Shown piece after piece: positions 44,810-54,086 of a stretch of 64,000 bases of DNA. Origin of the DNA: Granulicella cerasi (lineage in GTDB: Bacteria > Acidobacteriota > Terriglobia > Terriglobales > Acidobacteriaceae); the NCBI RefSeq assembly GCF_025685575.1, contig NZ_JAGSYD010000004.1:248001-312000 (forward strand), written 5' to 3'. Positions within the stretch are counted from its first letter, which is position 1; every line of letters begins with the position of its first letter. Under the pieces are notes generated by a model, which had not been told where the DNA came from, searched no databases, and saw only the letters and a list, made by a program, of their open reading frames with translations. Made by a program: the position numbers and the translations under genes.

Positions 44810-44989
44810 TTAGAGCTTCTCGAAGAACTCGCACGCCGAGCACGAGATGTACACGCCGCCGGGGATACCGCGTTCACGGTCCTTCACACGCTTTACGATG
44901 CGGGTGGGCTTTGCGCACTTCGGGCAATCAGTGCTCTTCTGGGTGTCCATGATCTTCTTACGATCACCGGTCTTGGCAATCTTAGCCAT
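44810..44989 (-). CDS. small zinc-ribbon protein, 59 residues
   Basis: The gene is short but convincing. The product begins M-A-K-I-A-K-T and has two CxxC knuckles, CPKC at residues 22-25 and CSAC at 50-53, within a very basic chain; it ends EFFEKL. This resembles small ribosome- or nucleic-acid-associated zinc ribbons. A CGGAGA site lies nine bases before the ATG and a perfect terminator follows the TAA, so it is a complete transcription unit. No name can be assigned. Confidence 0.82.
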   Translation of the reverse strand: MAKIAKTGDRKKIMDTQKSTDCPKCAKPTRIVKRVKDRERGIPGGVYISCSACEFFEKL

Positions 44990-45166
44990 TGGGGTATGTC
45001 TCCGTAATCCTTAGGTTTGCTTCGCTTCCCTCTCATGGAGGGGCTGCGTACCCTGCGGTTGCAGGGTTAGTCAGGAAATGCCTTCGACGACAGTGTCGCC
45101 CGGGCGGAAGCGCAGGTTTTATCTTAGCACTCTTCCCTGCGGCTGCGGAACCTTATCTGGTACCGC

Positions 45167-46243
45167 TCAACTCTCTTCACCTTCACCGCGGAGGTGTTTG
45201 TCGATGGCCTCCACCGTGGAGGAAGCCTGCGGTGTGGCCGTGAGGATCTGCACCAGCGGCTTGGGCGCAGGCGGCGGAGCGAAACTCCGCTCCATAGCGG
45301 TGTGCGCAGCCGGCGGCGGCGCTTCCATCTCGTAGCCAGCCGCTTCCGGGGCCTCGAAGGTGTACTCCCAGGCCAGATCGCGGGTCATGCGGTAGAGCAC
45401 GATCATCGCGAGCAGCGCAACGATCACTGCCAGTACGGAGCCTTCGGGGCCATACGCGCCGCCGGTCCACCACTCCGGTCCAGAGACGTTCGAGGAGATG
45501 AGGCTTGAGTAGTTCGCATCACCGCCGATTGGGAAACCAAAGAGCACGGCCGCGAAAACTGACCAGCCGAAGTGCAGCCCCCAGCCGAGCCAAAGGGCGC
45601 GGGTGCGGAGGTACGCGATCGAATAGAGGATCGCGAAGACGAAGGTTCCCCACATGCTCCAGGCGCTGGCATTGTCGCGGAAGACCGACGACAGCACGAT
45701 CAGGACCGCAAGCACGAGCGTAGCGCTCGCAGAACCGAGGGCGCGGCTCAGTGTGCGGAAGAGGAATCCACGCAGGGCGACCTCGGTGGCGAGCGAGCCC
45801 GCAGCTATGGCGAGGATCGAAAGAATCGCGATTCCCCACGCGCGACCGCCGAGCGAGAACTGCGGATGCAGTTGGCCGAGTGCCATCAGCGCAAGCGCCG
45901 TGACGACGACCATGCCCCAACCCAGCGCAAGCCCCATGCGGAACTCTTTGCCGGCGGTAGCACGGGCGGGCAGGCTGTTGCTGCCGCGGAGACTGCCGTT
46001 CTTCGTGACAATGCTCTCGATCAGCCAGAAGCCAAAAGCGAGCAGCAGAAGCTCAAAGCAAGCGCGGAGCAGGCGCTCAAAGATGCTGAGGGAAAGGTGC
46101 GCGGTGAGGCCGGCGGCGGCGCGCTCAGCGATGCCATTTGCGGCGAAGATCCAGAGCAGCCCGATGAGGAAGAGGGCGAACTCCAGGGTGCGCGTCTGTG
46201 ATGGCTTGGGGGCGTTAGGCGTCAAGGTTCTCGAAAGCTCCAT
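45167..46243 (-). CDS. CPBP-family (CAAX protease-like) membrane protein with degraded motifs
   Basis: A 358-residue membrane protein with about eight helices and a CPBP-like core. Motif 1 reads TEVALRGFLFRTL where active members have EExxxR, the region of motif 2 reads SSVFRDNASAW with no FxxxH, and motif 3 reads LHFGWS in place of HxxxN. It may therefore be a non-catalytic relative. A Pro/Ala-rich cytosolic tail of about 65 residues ends in EAIDKHLRGEGEES. I start it at the ATG (MELSRTL); a TTG ten codons earlier has a GGAAGG site and is a possible start. Confidence 0.75.
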   Translation of the reverse strand: MELSRTLTPNAPKPSQTRTLEFALFLIGLLWIFAANGIAERAAAGLTAHLSLSIFERLLRACFELLLLAFGFWLIESIVTKNGSLRGSNSLPARATAGKEFRMGLALGWGMVVVTALALMALGQLHPQFSLGGRAWGIAILSILAIAAGSLATEVALRGFLFRTLSRALGSASATLVLAVLIVLSSVFRDNASAWSMWGTFVFAILYSIAYLRTRALWLGWGLHFGWSVFAAVLFGFPIGGDANYSSLISSNVSGPEWWTGGAYGPEGSVLAVIVALLAMIVLYRMTRDLAWEYTFEAPEAAGYEMEAPPPAAHTAMERSFAPPPAPKPLVQILTATPQASSTVEAIDKHLRGEGEES

Positions 46244-46323
46244 CGGAAGGGCGCCCGCCTCGTGTGAGAGCAAACGCCTTCCATAGTGTCAGACGAAGGA
46301 CGCGACACCGCCGTCAACCGCGC

Positions 46324-47178
46324 CTAGGCGACGGTGTAGAACTGTGCCAGGTTGCGGAACTTCTCATAACGCTCGGCGAGAAGCTGGTCGAGCGACTTGG
46401 CCTGCAACTCCGCGAACTGGCGTGTCAGGTGCTCGTTCATGATCTGCATCATCGCGGCAGGGTCGGTATGCGCGCCGCCTTCCGGCTCGGGGATCACGTC
46501 GTCCACACAGCCAAGACGCTTGACGTCGATGGCGGTGTAACGCAGCGCTTCCGCCGCCTTCTGGCGCTTGGCCGCGTCCTTCCACATGATCGACGCGCAG
46601 CCTTCCGGCGAAATCACCGAGTAGATCGCGTTTTCGAGCATCAGCACGCGGTCGGTGACGGCCAGCGCAAGAGCGCCGCCAGAGCCGCCTTCGCCGGTGA
46701 TCGTCGCGATGGTCGGCACGCGGAGGCGCGACATCTCGAGCAGGTTGCGCGCGATCGCCTCACCTTGTCCACGCTCCTCCGCACCCAGGCCGGGGTTCGC
46801 GCCGGCGAGGTCGATGAAGGTGAAGATAGGGTGGCCGAACTTCTCGGCGATCTTCATACAGCGAAGAGCCTTGCGGTAGCCTTCGGGGTCGGGTGAGCCG
46901 AACTTCCGCTCGACGCGCTCCTTCAGGGTGCGGCCCTTCAGGTTGCCGATGACCATGACCGGCGTGCCGCCAAAGCGCGCCATGCCAGCGGACATTGCGG
47001 CGTCGTCCGCAAACTGGCGGTCGCCGTGAATCTCGCTGAAATCCGTAAAGAGCGCTTCGATGTAGTCCATCGGATAAGGGCGCTGCGGATGTCGTGCGAC
47101 TTCCGTGCGCTTCCATGCCTCGGGTGTTGCGTCGGCAGCGGTGGGGGCCTGCGTGCGTGAATCCATTTCTGCAGCCAT
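46324..47178 (-). CDS. accA: acetyl-CoA carboxylase carboxyltransferase subunit alpha
   Basis: A 284-residue AccA that, with AccD, transfers the carboxyl group from biotin to acetyl-CoA for fatty acid synthesis. The core matches well: [48 protein letters not shown], the [20 protein letters not shown] motif and [19 protein letters not shown]. The N-terminal helical region is about 40 residues shorter than in E. coli AccA. The DoxX gene ends up 48 bases upstream on the same strand. Confidence 0.95.
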   Translation of the reverse strand: MAAEMDSRTQAPTAADATPEAWKRTEVARHPQRPYPMDYIEALFTDFSEIHGDRQFADDAAMSAGMARFGGTPVMVIGNLKGRTLKERVERKFGSPDPEGYRKALRCMKIAEKFGHPIFTFIDLAGANPGLGAEERGQGEAIARNLLEMSRLRVPTIATITGEGGSGGALALAVTDRVLMLENAIYSVISPEGCASIMWKDAAKRQKAAEALRYTAIDVKRLGCVDDVIPEPEGGAHTDPAAMMQIMNEHLTRQFAELQAKSLDQLLAERYEKFRNLAQFYTVA

Positions 47179-47226
47179 CGCTCGTCATTGTATCGGAGCA
47201 GGCGGTGGGTCTGCAGGAGTTTGCGA

Positions 47227-47652
47227 TCAGGCGCGGCGAATGCCCCACCAGGTGCGGTCAAAACGCTCGCGGCCGAAGATCAACACAGCCAGCAGAAAGC
47301 CATAGAAGAGCTGCTGCCCTGCTGCGGTCCAGTCCTGCTTCATGGTGACGCCGAACATAAGGACGAACATCAAGCCGAAGGCCGCGTAGAGCGTCCAGCG
47401 CGTGAAAAGCCCGACGAGCAGCAACAGGCCGAGCAGGAGCTCGACACAAGGGATGACATACCCGAGATACAGCACCAGTGTAGGGTCAAGCGGCGCGCTG
47501 GCCATTCCCTTCTGCATCCCCGTGGCAAAGCCGGAGAGATACGTCCCGGTGAAGATGCGTGCGTAGCCGTGGCCGAAGAAATCCAGTCCGAGGAAGCTGC
47601 GCAGCAGCGCATAGCTGAGTCGGTGTTCTGTCGTCGTGGGTGCTGTGTCCAT
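47227..47652 (-). CDS. DoxX-like membrane protein
   Basis: A 141-residue four-helix membrane protein of the DoxX type: SYALLRSFLGLDFFGHGYARIF at the start, then LGYVIPCVELLLGLLLLVGLFTRW and a final helix QLFYGFLLAVLIFG. Such proteins are often redox- or thiol-linked, with no settled role. I chose the ATG at MDTAPTT with a GAGGAG site about 11 bases before it. It precedes accA on the same strand and may be co-transcribed with it. Confidence 0.82.
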   Translation of the reverse strand: MDTAPTTTEHRLSYALLRSFLGLDFFGHGYARIFTGTYLSGFATGMQKGMASAPLDPTLVLYLGYVIPCVELLLGLLLLVGLFTRWTLYAAFGLMFVLMFGVTMKQDWTAAGQQLFYGFLLAVLIFGRERFDRTWWGIRRA

Positions 47653-47774
47653 GTTCAAGATTCTCCTCGGACCTTCTGCGCGAAACGCGATGTTTCCATA
47701 TGCGATGCAGGTACACTGCAAACCGTACCCCTACATCCGCTTCAACCCTGGTCGCAATCATTACAGGAGACGAG

Positions 47775-49739
47775 ATGAAACTCTCGAAAGTCACTTTTCT
47801 TGCGCTTTCCGGTGCGCTTTTGCCCGCCATCTTAGGCGGATGTGCCGACGACGGCACGATTACGACCAAGACAACGACCCCATTGCTCGGCGCGCAGATC
47901 TCCGGCAAAGTGATGGCTGGCTCCACGCCCGTTGCTGGAGCGCATGTGTATCTCTTCGCGGCAGGAACCGGTGGCTACGGCACGACGTCCACGAGCCTGC
48001 TCAGCACGGGCCAGAGCGGCGTCACAGCTGACTCCAACGCGAACGGCTACGTGACGGCCGGCAGCGATGGCTCGTACGCGCTTGCTGGCGACTACAACTG
48101 CCCCACCGCGACCTCACAGATCTACCTCGTCGCGACCGGCGGCAATCCCGGCCAGGCGACGGGGACGAACAACACGGGCATCACCTTCGTGGCTGGCCTC
48201 GGTTCCTGCGCTCCGCTGAGCAACAATACGGTCCGCGCGACCGCCGTGATCAACGAGATGACGACCGTTGCCACGGCCTATGCCCTTGCTCAGTTCACCA
48301 CAAACGCGCAGCAGATCGCATCCGGCACCGTGACGACCGGCATCACGAATGCGTTCAACCTGATCCCTGTCCTCGTAACGCTCTCAACCGGCGCGTCCAA
48401 TGCTTCCACCGGCTCCAGCATTGGTGCGATCCCGCAAACCGCGATGGCGAGCCTGGCAAATCTACTGAACACCTGTGCAAGCACCTCAGGAGCGACGAGT
48501 ACCGCGTGTGCGGCTCTTTTTGCCGCGGCGACTCCCGCAGGTGTGACCGCGCCGTCGAACACCTTTCAGGCGGCGCTGAATCTCGCACACTACCCCGGCA
48601 ACCAAGTGGCCGCGCTCTACACCTTGAGCAAGAACGCCAGCGCGTACACGAGCGCATTGGCCGCGCAGCCGAACGACTGGACGCTTTCGATCGCATACAC
48701 GACGACGACCGTGCCGGGCATTTCGACACCACAGCAGGTGGCTATCGACGCCTCCGGTAACGCCTGGATCGTGAACTACAACAGCAACGCCCTCGTGGAG
48801 ATCAGCCCAATTGGTTCGCCGGTTTCCCCTCTCACCGGCCCCGGTGGATACTCCGGGCCGGTGAATAATGCGACGCGCCTTGCGATTGATCTCTCCGGCA
48901 ACGTGTGGACGATCGATGGGCAATCGGACATCTCCGAATTCAGCAGCACGGGCAGTGTCGTGCAGACGCAGGTCGTGCAGAACATTCCTTCGCCCAGCTC
49001 CATCGCCGTCGACCCGAGCAACAATATCTGGATCGCGAACAAGTACACAGCCAACAACCTCTTTGAGTTGAGCAACGCCGCGAAGGTCATCTCGCCCGCG
49101 ACCGGATACGCGACCTCGTGCCTGCAGTACACGAACGCGGTGGCGATCGACACCAGCAGCAATGTCTGGATGGGCGGACAGAACTCGACCTGCCTCGCAG
49201 AGTTCGACAAGAGTGGTAACGTGCTCTCGGGAACGGCGGGTTTCAACGGTGGCGGCATGGCGTACAACACCTACGGCGGCATCGCGTTCGACCACTCTGG
49301 CAATGTCTGGGTGCCGAGCACGAACGGCGCGCTCTCGGTGAATAAGGCTGGTGTGATCAGCGAATTCACAAGCACCGGTACGGCGATCACGAGCTCAGCG
49401 GGCTACACGAGCGGCGGCATTTTCAACCCGACGGGTCTCGCGATCGATGGCATCGGCAACGTTTGGGTGACGAATGGCGACTCGACCTCGCCGCCGACAA
49501 CGACCAAGGCTCGCCTCTCCGTAATTTCCAGTGTCGGCGCAGGGGTTTCGCCGACGACCGGCTACATGCAAGGCACGCTCGGCGCGCTTCCCTACGCTCC
49601 GGCGATCGATCCGTCGGGCAATGTGTGGATTCCTGAGAGCACGACCAGCACGGTGTATCAGGTGATCGGCGCAGCTGCTCCGGTGGTCACACCGCTCGCA
49701 GCTGCCGTGAAGAACAACCAACTCGGCGTTCGCCCGTAG
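47775..49739 (+). CDS. NHL-repeat beta-propeller lipoprotein
   Basis: A 654-residue exported lipoprotein. The signal ends in the lipobox ILGGC, placing the lipidated Cys at about residue 22. Next come a carboxypeptidase-regulatory-like region (ISGKVMAGSTPVAGAHVYLF), a helical Ala/Thr-rich middle and, from about residue 325, at least six NHL/Vgb-like blades with the recurring AIDxSGNVW pattern (AIDASGNAWIVN, AIDLSGNVWTID, AVDPSNNIWIAN, AIDTSSNVWMGG, AFDHSGNVWVPS, AIDPSGNVWIPE). It is probably a surface or periplasmic binding propeller. An AGGAGA site precedes the ATG. Confidence 0.85.
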   Translation: MKLSKVTFLALSGALLPAILGGCADDGTITTKTTTPLLGAQISGKVMAGSTPVAGAHVYLFAAGTGGYGTTSTSLLSTGQSGVTADSNANGYVTAGSDGSYALAGDYNCPTATSQIYLVATGGNPGQATGTNNTGITFVAGLGSCAPLSNNTVRATAVINEMTTVATAYALAQFTTNAQQIASGTVTTGITNAFNLIPVLVTLSTGASNASTGSSIGAIPQTAMASLANLLNTCASTSGATSTACAALFAAATPAGVTAPSNTFQAALNLAHYPGNQVAALYTLSKNASAYTSALAAQPNDWTLSIAYTTTTVPGISTPQQVAIDASGNAWIVNYNSNALVEISPIGSPVSPLTGPGGYSGPVNNATRLAIDLSGNVWTIDGQSDISEFSSTGSVVQTQVVQNIPSPSSIAVDPSNNIWIANKYTANNLFELSNAAKVISPATGYATSCLQYTNAVAIDTSSNVWMGGQNSTCLAEFDKSGNVLSGTAGFNGGGMAYNTYGGIAFDHSGNVWVPSTNGALSVNKAGVISEFTSTGTAITSSAGYTSGGIFNPTGLAIDGIGNVWVTNGDSTSPPTTTKARLSVISSVGAGVSPTTGYMQGTLGALPYAPAIDPSGNVWIPESTTSTVYQVIGAAAPVVTPLAAAVKNNQLGVRP

Positions 49740-49758
49740 CGTTCGATTACCCCCAAGT

Positions 49759-49796
49759 AAGAGGCCGATGCGATATCGCATCGGCCTCTTGCTTTG
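49759..49796 (+). terminator. palindromic terminator between convergent genes
   Basis: A perfect 32-base palindrome (halves AAGAGGCCGATGCGAT and ATCGCATCGGCCTCTT) is followed by GCTTTG. Its symmetry lets it serve both the NHL-repeat gene and dnaE on the other strand. Confidence 0.92.
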
Positions 49797-49814
49797 CCAC
49801 CCTGTGACGTTGAT

Positions 49815-52800
49815 CTACTGAATCACCTGCACGCCGCCCTTGCCGAGCAGAGCTTCGACCCGTTCGATGAACTGCACGTCGCACGCCACGCGCAAGCCCT
49901 GTGGGTCGAGATCCACCGCGAACTGGTCTGGTTCCTCAAGGCGAAGCATCACCTTGCCTCCACCCGGCGCAGACTTGAAGATCGCATCGAGCTTCTGCAG
50001 CAGTTCTGCATCGGGGCTATGTAACGGCACCTTCACGCGGAGCGCTTCCGGCAGCTTGATCTGCACATCTTCGAGCGCCGTGATGCCCGAGATCGCAAGC
50101 TTCGGCGCAGAGTCTTCTTCACCGCGCAGCGAGCCACGGACAACGACCGGAACCTCGATCTTGAGCTTCTCGGCAAGCTTCAGATAACTTGCCGGAAACG
50201 CGATCAAGTCGATCTTGCCGACAGTGTCTTCAAGCGTGGCCGACGCGTACATTTCGCCGGAGCGCTTGGACTTCGCAACCTTCAGACCAGTGATGACGCC
50301 TGCGATCGAGATCTCGTTCTGAGCCTCCGCCTTGCCGCGCGTGAAGACGACCGGCTCAGGCTTCATTTCGCACGCTGTCGCGGTGTCGAGCACCTTCATG
50401 TTGCGCAGCTTCTCGCGGTAGCGATCCATCGGATGGCCCGACACGAAGAAGCCGAGCACTTCCTTCTCGTTCTGCAGACGCTCGTGCTCGTTCCACTCCG
50501 GCGCGGACGGCAACGCATCGCTTTCCTTCGCGGCTGGTGCACTGTCGTCGGCGAACATGCCGAAGAGGCCCGACTGCCCGCTCGCCGCATCACGCTGCGA
50601 CTTCTGCGCGCGTTCAATGCACTTGTCGAGCGCGGCAAAGACCTGAGCACGGTTCCCGAGTTCGTCGAGCGCACCGGCCTTGCAGAGCGATTCGAGCACG
50701 CGCTTGTTCATCAGGCGCAGATCGACCTTTTCGCAGAACTCCCACATGGTGGTGAAGCCCGGCTTACCCTCCGCCTTCAGCGCTTCACGCGCTTCAATGA
50801 TCGACTGAATGGCGTTCTGGCCGACGTTCTTGATAGCGGCCATGCCGAAGACGATGGTGTCGCCCGAAGGCGTGAAGCTCGCGTCTGACAACTGAACATC
50901 CGGTGGGCGAACAGCGATGCCGAGTTCGCGGCACTCCTGGATGTACTTGACGACGTTCTGCGGATTCGATGTTTCCGAAGTCAGCAGAGCGGCCATGAAC
51001 TCGACCGGATAATGCGTCTTCAACCACGCTGTTTGATACGCCAGCAGCGCATAAGCCGCCGAGTGCGATTTGTTGAAGCCGTACCCTGCGAACTGCTCCA
51101 TGAGATCAAAGAGTGCGCCAGCCTTGGCCTTATCGAACTTAAGCTTCGCCGCGCCTTCCATGAAGGTCACGCGCTGCTTGGCCATCTCTTCGGCGATCTT
51201 CTTACCCATCGCGCGACGCAGCAAGTCAGCACCGCCGAGCGAGTATCCGCCGACCGCCGATGAAATCTGCATCACCTGCTCCTGATACACGATGACGCCG
51301 AGCGTCTCCTTCAGGATCGGTTCCACTTCCGGGAATGGATACTCCACCGCACGACGTCCCCACTTGCGCTCGATGAAGTCATCGATCATGCCGCCCTGAA
51401 TCGGGCCGGGGCGATAGAGTGCGTTCAACGCGGTGAGATCTTCGATGGAGGTGGGCTTATAACGGCGAAGTACATCACGCATGCCGCCGGACTCGAACTG
51501 GAAGACGCCCGACGTGAGCGCGCGGTGGAAGACGCGCTCGTAGGTGACCTGATCTTCGAGGTCGATCTTCGCGAGATCGATCACTTCACCACGGTTCTTC
51601 TTGATGAGGTCGAGGCATTCGTAGATGACCGTCAGCGTCGTCAGGCCAAGGAAGTCCATCTTCAGCAGGCCCATCTTTTCGACGGCCTTCATGTCGTAGC
51701 TGGTGACGATGGCTTCGTCTTTAGTGCGCGTGACGGGGACAAGCTCGGTGAGCGGCTTCGGCGCGATCACGACGCCTGCAGCGTGGACACCTGCGCCGCG
51801 CACAAGACCTTCGAGGCGCAGCGCCGTGTCAATGATTTCCTTCACCTTGGGGTCGCTGTCGTAAGCCTGCGCGAGCTGGTCGCTCTCCTTCAGCGCCTGC
51901 TCAAGCGTGATGCCGATCGTCGGCGGAATGAGCTTGGCGATGCGATCGACCTCGCCGTACGGCGTGTCGAGCGCGCGACCCACGTCCTTGATCGCAGCCT
52001 TCGCGGCCATCGTGTTGAAGGTGATGATCTGTGCGACCTGATCGACGCCGTACTTCTCCTTCACATAGTCGATGACCTTGCCGCGACGTTCCGGCTCGAA
52101 GTCGATATCGATATCGGGCATGGAGATACGTTCGGGGTTCAGGAAGCGCTCGAAGAGGAGATTGTTCTGGATCGGATCGACGTCCGTGATCTCCATCACG
52201 TACGCAACAAGCGAGCCCGCAGCCGAACCACGGCCCGGTCCAACGGGAATACCCTGCTCTTTGGCGTAGCGAATGAAGTCCCACACGATCATGAAGTAGC
52301 CGGGGAACTTCATCGCCTTGATGCACTCGATTTCGCGCGTGAGGCGCTCTTCGTACTCGGCGATGGTGTGGCGAATCTTGCCGGTCTCTTCGAGATGGCG
52401 CACGGCGGTCGCGCGGCGCATCGCCCAGCCCTTGCGGCAGACGTCCTCGAAGTACGCATCGAGGTCCATGCCATCGGGGCAGTCGAAGTGCGGGAACGGG
52501 TTGTCGACCGGCTTGAGCTTGAGGTTGCAGCGCTCGGGGAACTGCATGGTGCGCGTGCAGACCTCGGGGCGCTCGGCGAAGAGCTTGTGCATCTCCTCCG
52601 CCGTCTTGATGTAGAACTCCTGCGTGTCGAACTTGAAACGCTTGGGGTCGTTCATGCTGCCTGCGGTTTGCACGCAGAGCAGAATTTCGTGCGCGCGCGA
52701 GTCGGCGTCTTCGATGTAATGCGCGTCGTTGGTCGCGATGAGCGGAATGTCCAGCTCCTTCTCAAGCTGGAACATCTGCTTGACGACATTCGCGTCCACG

Positions 52801-53348
52801 TCGAGGTTGTGGTCCTGCGTTTCGAGGAAGAAGTTGCCGCGGCCGAACATCGTTTCGTACTCGCCGGCAACGCGTTTGGCGCCTTCGTAATCCCCTGCCA
52901 TCAGGTTCTGTTGCAGTTCACCTGCGAGGCAGCCCGACAGGCAGATCAAACCTTCTGTGTGCTTGGCGAGGAAGTTCTTCGAGACGCGCGGCTTCTTGTA
53001 GAAGCCATGCAGCGCGGCCTCCGAGGTAAGGCGCACGAGGTTGCGATAGCCAACTTCGTTTTCGGCAAGCAGCAAAAGGTGGTTGTACTTCGACTGCGGG
53101 TCCGCGAACTCGCGGCGATGGTCCTCTTCTTTGCAGATATAGAGCTCGGTACCGAGGATCGGCTTGAGGTCCTTCTTCTTCATCGCATCGAAGAAGTGCA
53201 CGGCGCCGAAGATGTTGCCGTGATCGGTCATCGCGGCCGAGGTCTGGCCGATCTTTTTCAGATGCTTGGCGAGCTTGTCGACGTCGCAGGCTCCATCGAG
53301 GAGCGAGTAATCAGTGTGGAGATGGAGATGCGTAAACTCGGCGGCCAT
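49815..53348 (-). CDS. dnaE: DNA polymerase III alpha subunit
   Basis: A 1177-residue replicative polymerase of the DnaE1 type. The PHP domain opens with FTHLHLHTDYSLLDGA and TDHGNIFGAVHFF. The palm has PVGPGRGSAAGSLVAYVM (368-385) and the catalytic aspartates of MPDIDIDFE (410-418). Later elements are GYGFNKSHSAAYALLAYQTAWLK (helix-hairpin-helix region) and a C-terminal OB fold (EISIAGVITGLKVAKSKRSG). Length is normal. It is the last gene of a likely M20 peptidase - YdcF-like - dnaE series on this strand. Confidence 0.97.
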   Translation of the reverse strand: MAAEFTHLHLHTDYSLLDGACDVDKLAKHLKKIGQTSAAMTDHGNIFGAVHFFDAMKKKDLKPILGTELYICKEEDHRREFADPQSKYNHLLLLAENEVGYRNLVRLTSEAALHGFYKKPRVSKNFLAKHTEGLICLSGCLAGELQQNLMAGDYEGAKRVAGEYETMFGRGNFFLETQDHNLDVDANVVKQMFQLEKELDIPLIATNDAHYIEDADSRAHEILLCVQTAGSMNDPKRFKFDTQEFYIKTAEEMHKLFAERPEVCTRTMQFPERCNLKLKPVDNPFPHFDCPDGMDLDAYFEDVCRKGWAMRRATAVRHLEETGKIRHTIAEYEERLTREIECIKAMKFPGYFMIVWDFIRYAKEQGIPVGPGRGSAAGSLVAYVMEITDVDPIQNNLLFERFLNPERISMPDIDIDFEPERRGKVIDYVKEKYGVDQVAQIITFNTMAAKAAIKDVGRALDTPYGEVDRIAKLIPPTIGITLEQALKESDQLAQAYDSDPKVKEIIDTALRLEGLVRGAGVHAAGVVIAPKPLTELVPVTRTKDEAIVTSYDMKAVEKMGLLKMDFLGLTTLTVIYECLDLIKKNRGEVIDLAKIDLEDQVTYERVFHRALTSGVFQFESGGMRDVLRRYKPTSIEDLTALNALYRPGPIQGGMIDDFIERKWGRRAVEYPFPEVEPILKETLGVIVYQEQVMQISSAVGGYSLGGADLLRRAMGKKIAEEMAKQRVTFMEGAAKLKFDKAKAGALFDLMEQFAGYGFNKSHSAAYALLAYQTAWLKTHYPVEFMAALLTSETSNPQNVVKYIQECRELGIAVRPPDVQLSDASFTPSGDTIVFGMAAIKNVGQNAIQSIIEAREALKAEGKPGFTTMWEFCEKVDLRLMNKRVLESLCKAGALDELGNRAQVFAALDKCIERAQKSQRDAASGQSGLFGMFADDSAPAAKESDALPSAPEWNEHERLQNEKEVLGFFVSGHPMDRYREKLRNMKVLDTATACEMKPEPVVFTRGKAEAQNEISIAGVITGLKVAKSKRSGEMYASATLEDTVGKIDLIAFPASYLKLAEKLKIEVPVVVRGSLRGEEDSAPKLAISGITALEDVQIKLPEALRVKVPLHSPDAELLQKLDAIFKSAPGGGKVMLRLEEPDQFAVDLDPQGLRVACDVQFIERVEALLGKGGVQVIQ

Positions 53349-53402
53349 AGGGCTAGTTTACTGCTCGGTTACTGGCTCCGTCGCTGAGGAAAAGCAAGCG
53401 TT

Positions 53403-54071
53403 TTAGTGACTCGCAATCGGCTCGGCAGTTGCGTCGCTCGGCAAAAACGGCGTCGGCTTGAAACCCTCGTGCATGAGCTTCCAGCAGTAGTTCGCTTCGT
53501 TGCCGAAGGCCTTTTCGATGTGGGCTTCGTCGTATTCGGGCGGCCAGCCGGAGGCGTGGGTGCGCCATTGCAGACCCTTGTAATGTTCGAGGATCAAGCC
53601 GGTGCGCGGCAGATGATACGGCGCACTCACCACTTCGGCCGACTTCCAGCCGTGCTCTTCCATGATCTTGTACGAGTACCAGAGGTTCTCGACGGTGTTC
53701 GTTGCCTGGCCTTCCTCGATGATGGCTTCGGCGGGGACGCCCTTCGACATGGCGTAGAGCTTCATCGCGTGCGCTTCGAAGAACTTGTTGTGCGCTTTGC
53801 CGCCTGTCGGGATGATCACCGGCGCGACGCCGCGCTTCCACTCGGCGATGCCCTCGTCCATGCGCGAAATCTCTTCGGGCGAGGCAGAGCCGTCGGGCAT
53901 CGTCGGCACGCCGAGCACGATGATCGCGTCGAAGTGCTTCGCCTCAGTGTTATGCGTCGGGATCGCCCTGTAGCTCGCCCATACCTCAGGCGTTACGCCT
54001 GCTGGAGCAGCATCGGGGATTGTCGTCGGCAGGACAAACAGCAGCGCGGCGAAGAGCTTCAGCATCATCAT
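53403..54071 (-). CDS. YdcF-like DUF218 exported protein
   Basis: A 222-residue protein with a signal peptide (LFAALLFVLPTTIPDAA) and a DUF218 domain: FDAIIVLGVPTMPDGSASPE, VIIPTGGKAHN, EGQATNTVENLWYS and VVSAPYHLPRTGLIL. The family is linked to envelope processes, with YdcF itself binding S-adenosylmethionine; function is not established. The first of three consecutive ATG codons follows a GGAGG site. The M20 peptidase gene ends 15 bases upstream and dnaE begins 54 bases downstream. Confidence 0.85.
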   Translation of the reverse strand: MMMLKLFAALLFVLPTTIPDAAPAGVTPEVWASYRAIPTHNTEAKHFDAIIVLGVPTMPDGSASPEEISRMDEGIAEWKRGVAPVIIPTGGKAHNKFFEAHAMKLYAMSKGVPAEAIIEEGQATNTVENLWYSYKIMEEHGWKSAEVVSAPYHLPRTGLILEHYKGLQWRTHASGWPPEYDEAHIEKAFGNEANYCWKLMHEGFKPTPFLPSDATAEPIASH

Positions 54072-54086
54072 GGCCTGCCTCCGGTG

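Noticed and set aside
45052..45067. CCCTGCGGTTGCAGGG hairpin near the zinc-ribbon gene as a terminator
   Set aside because: The stem is short and no T tract follows in either direction.
51525..53387. 620-codon plus-strand open frame opposite dnaE
   Set aside because: Antisense shadow of dnaE: rich in Val, Arg, Leu and Glu, with no recognisable domain.
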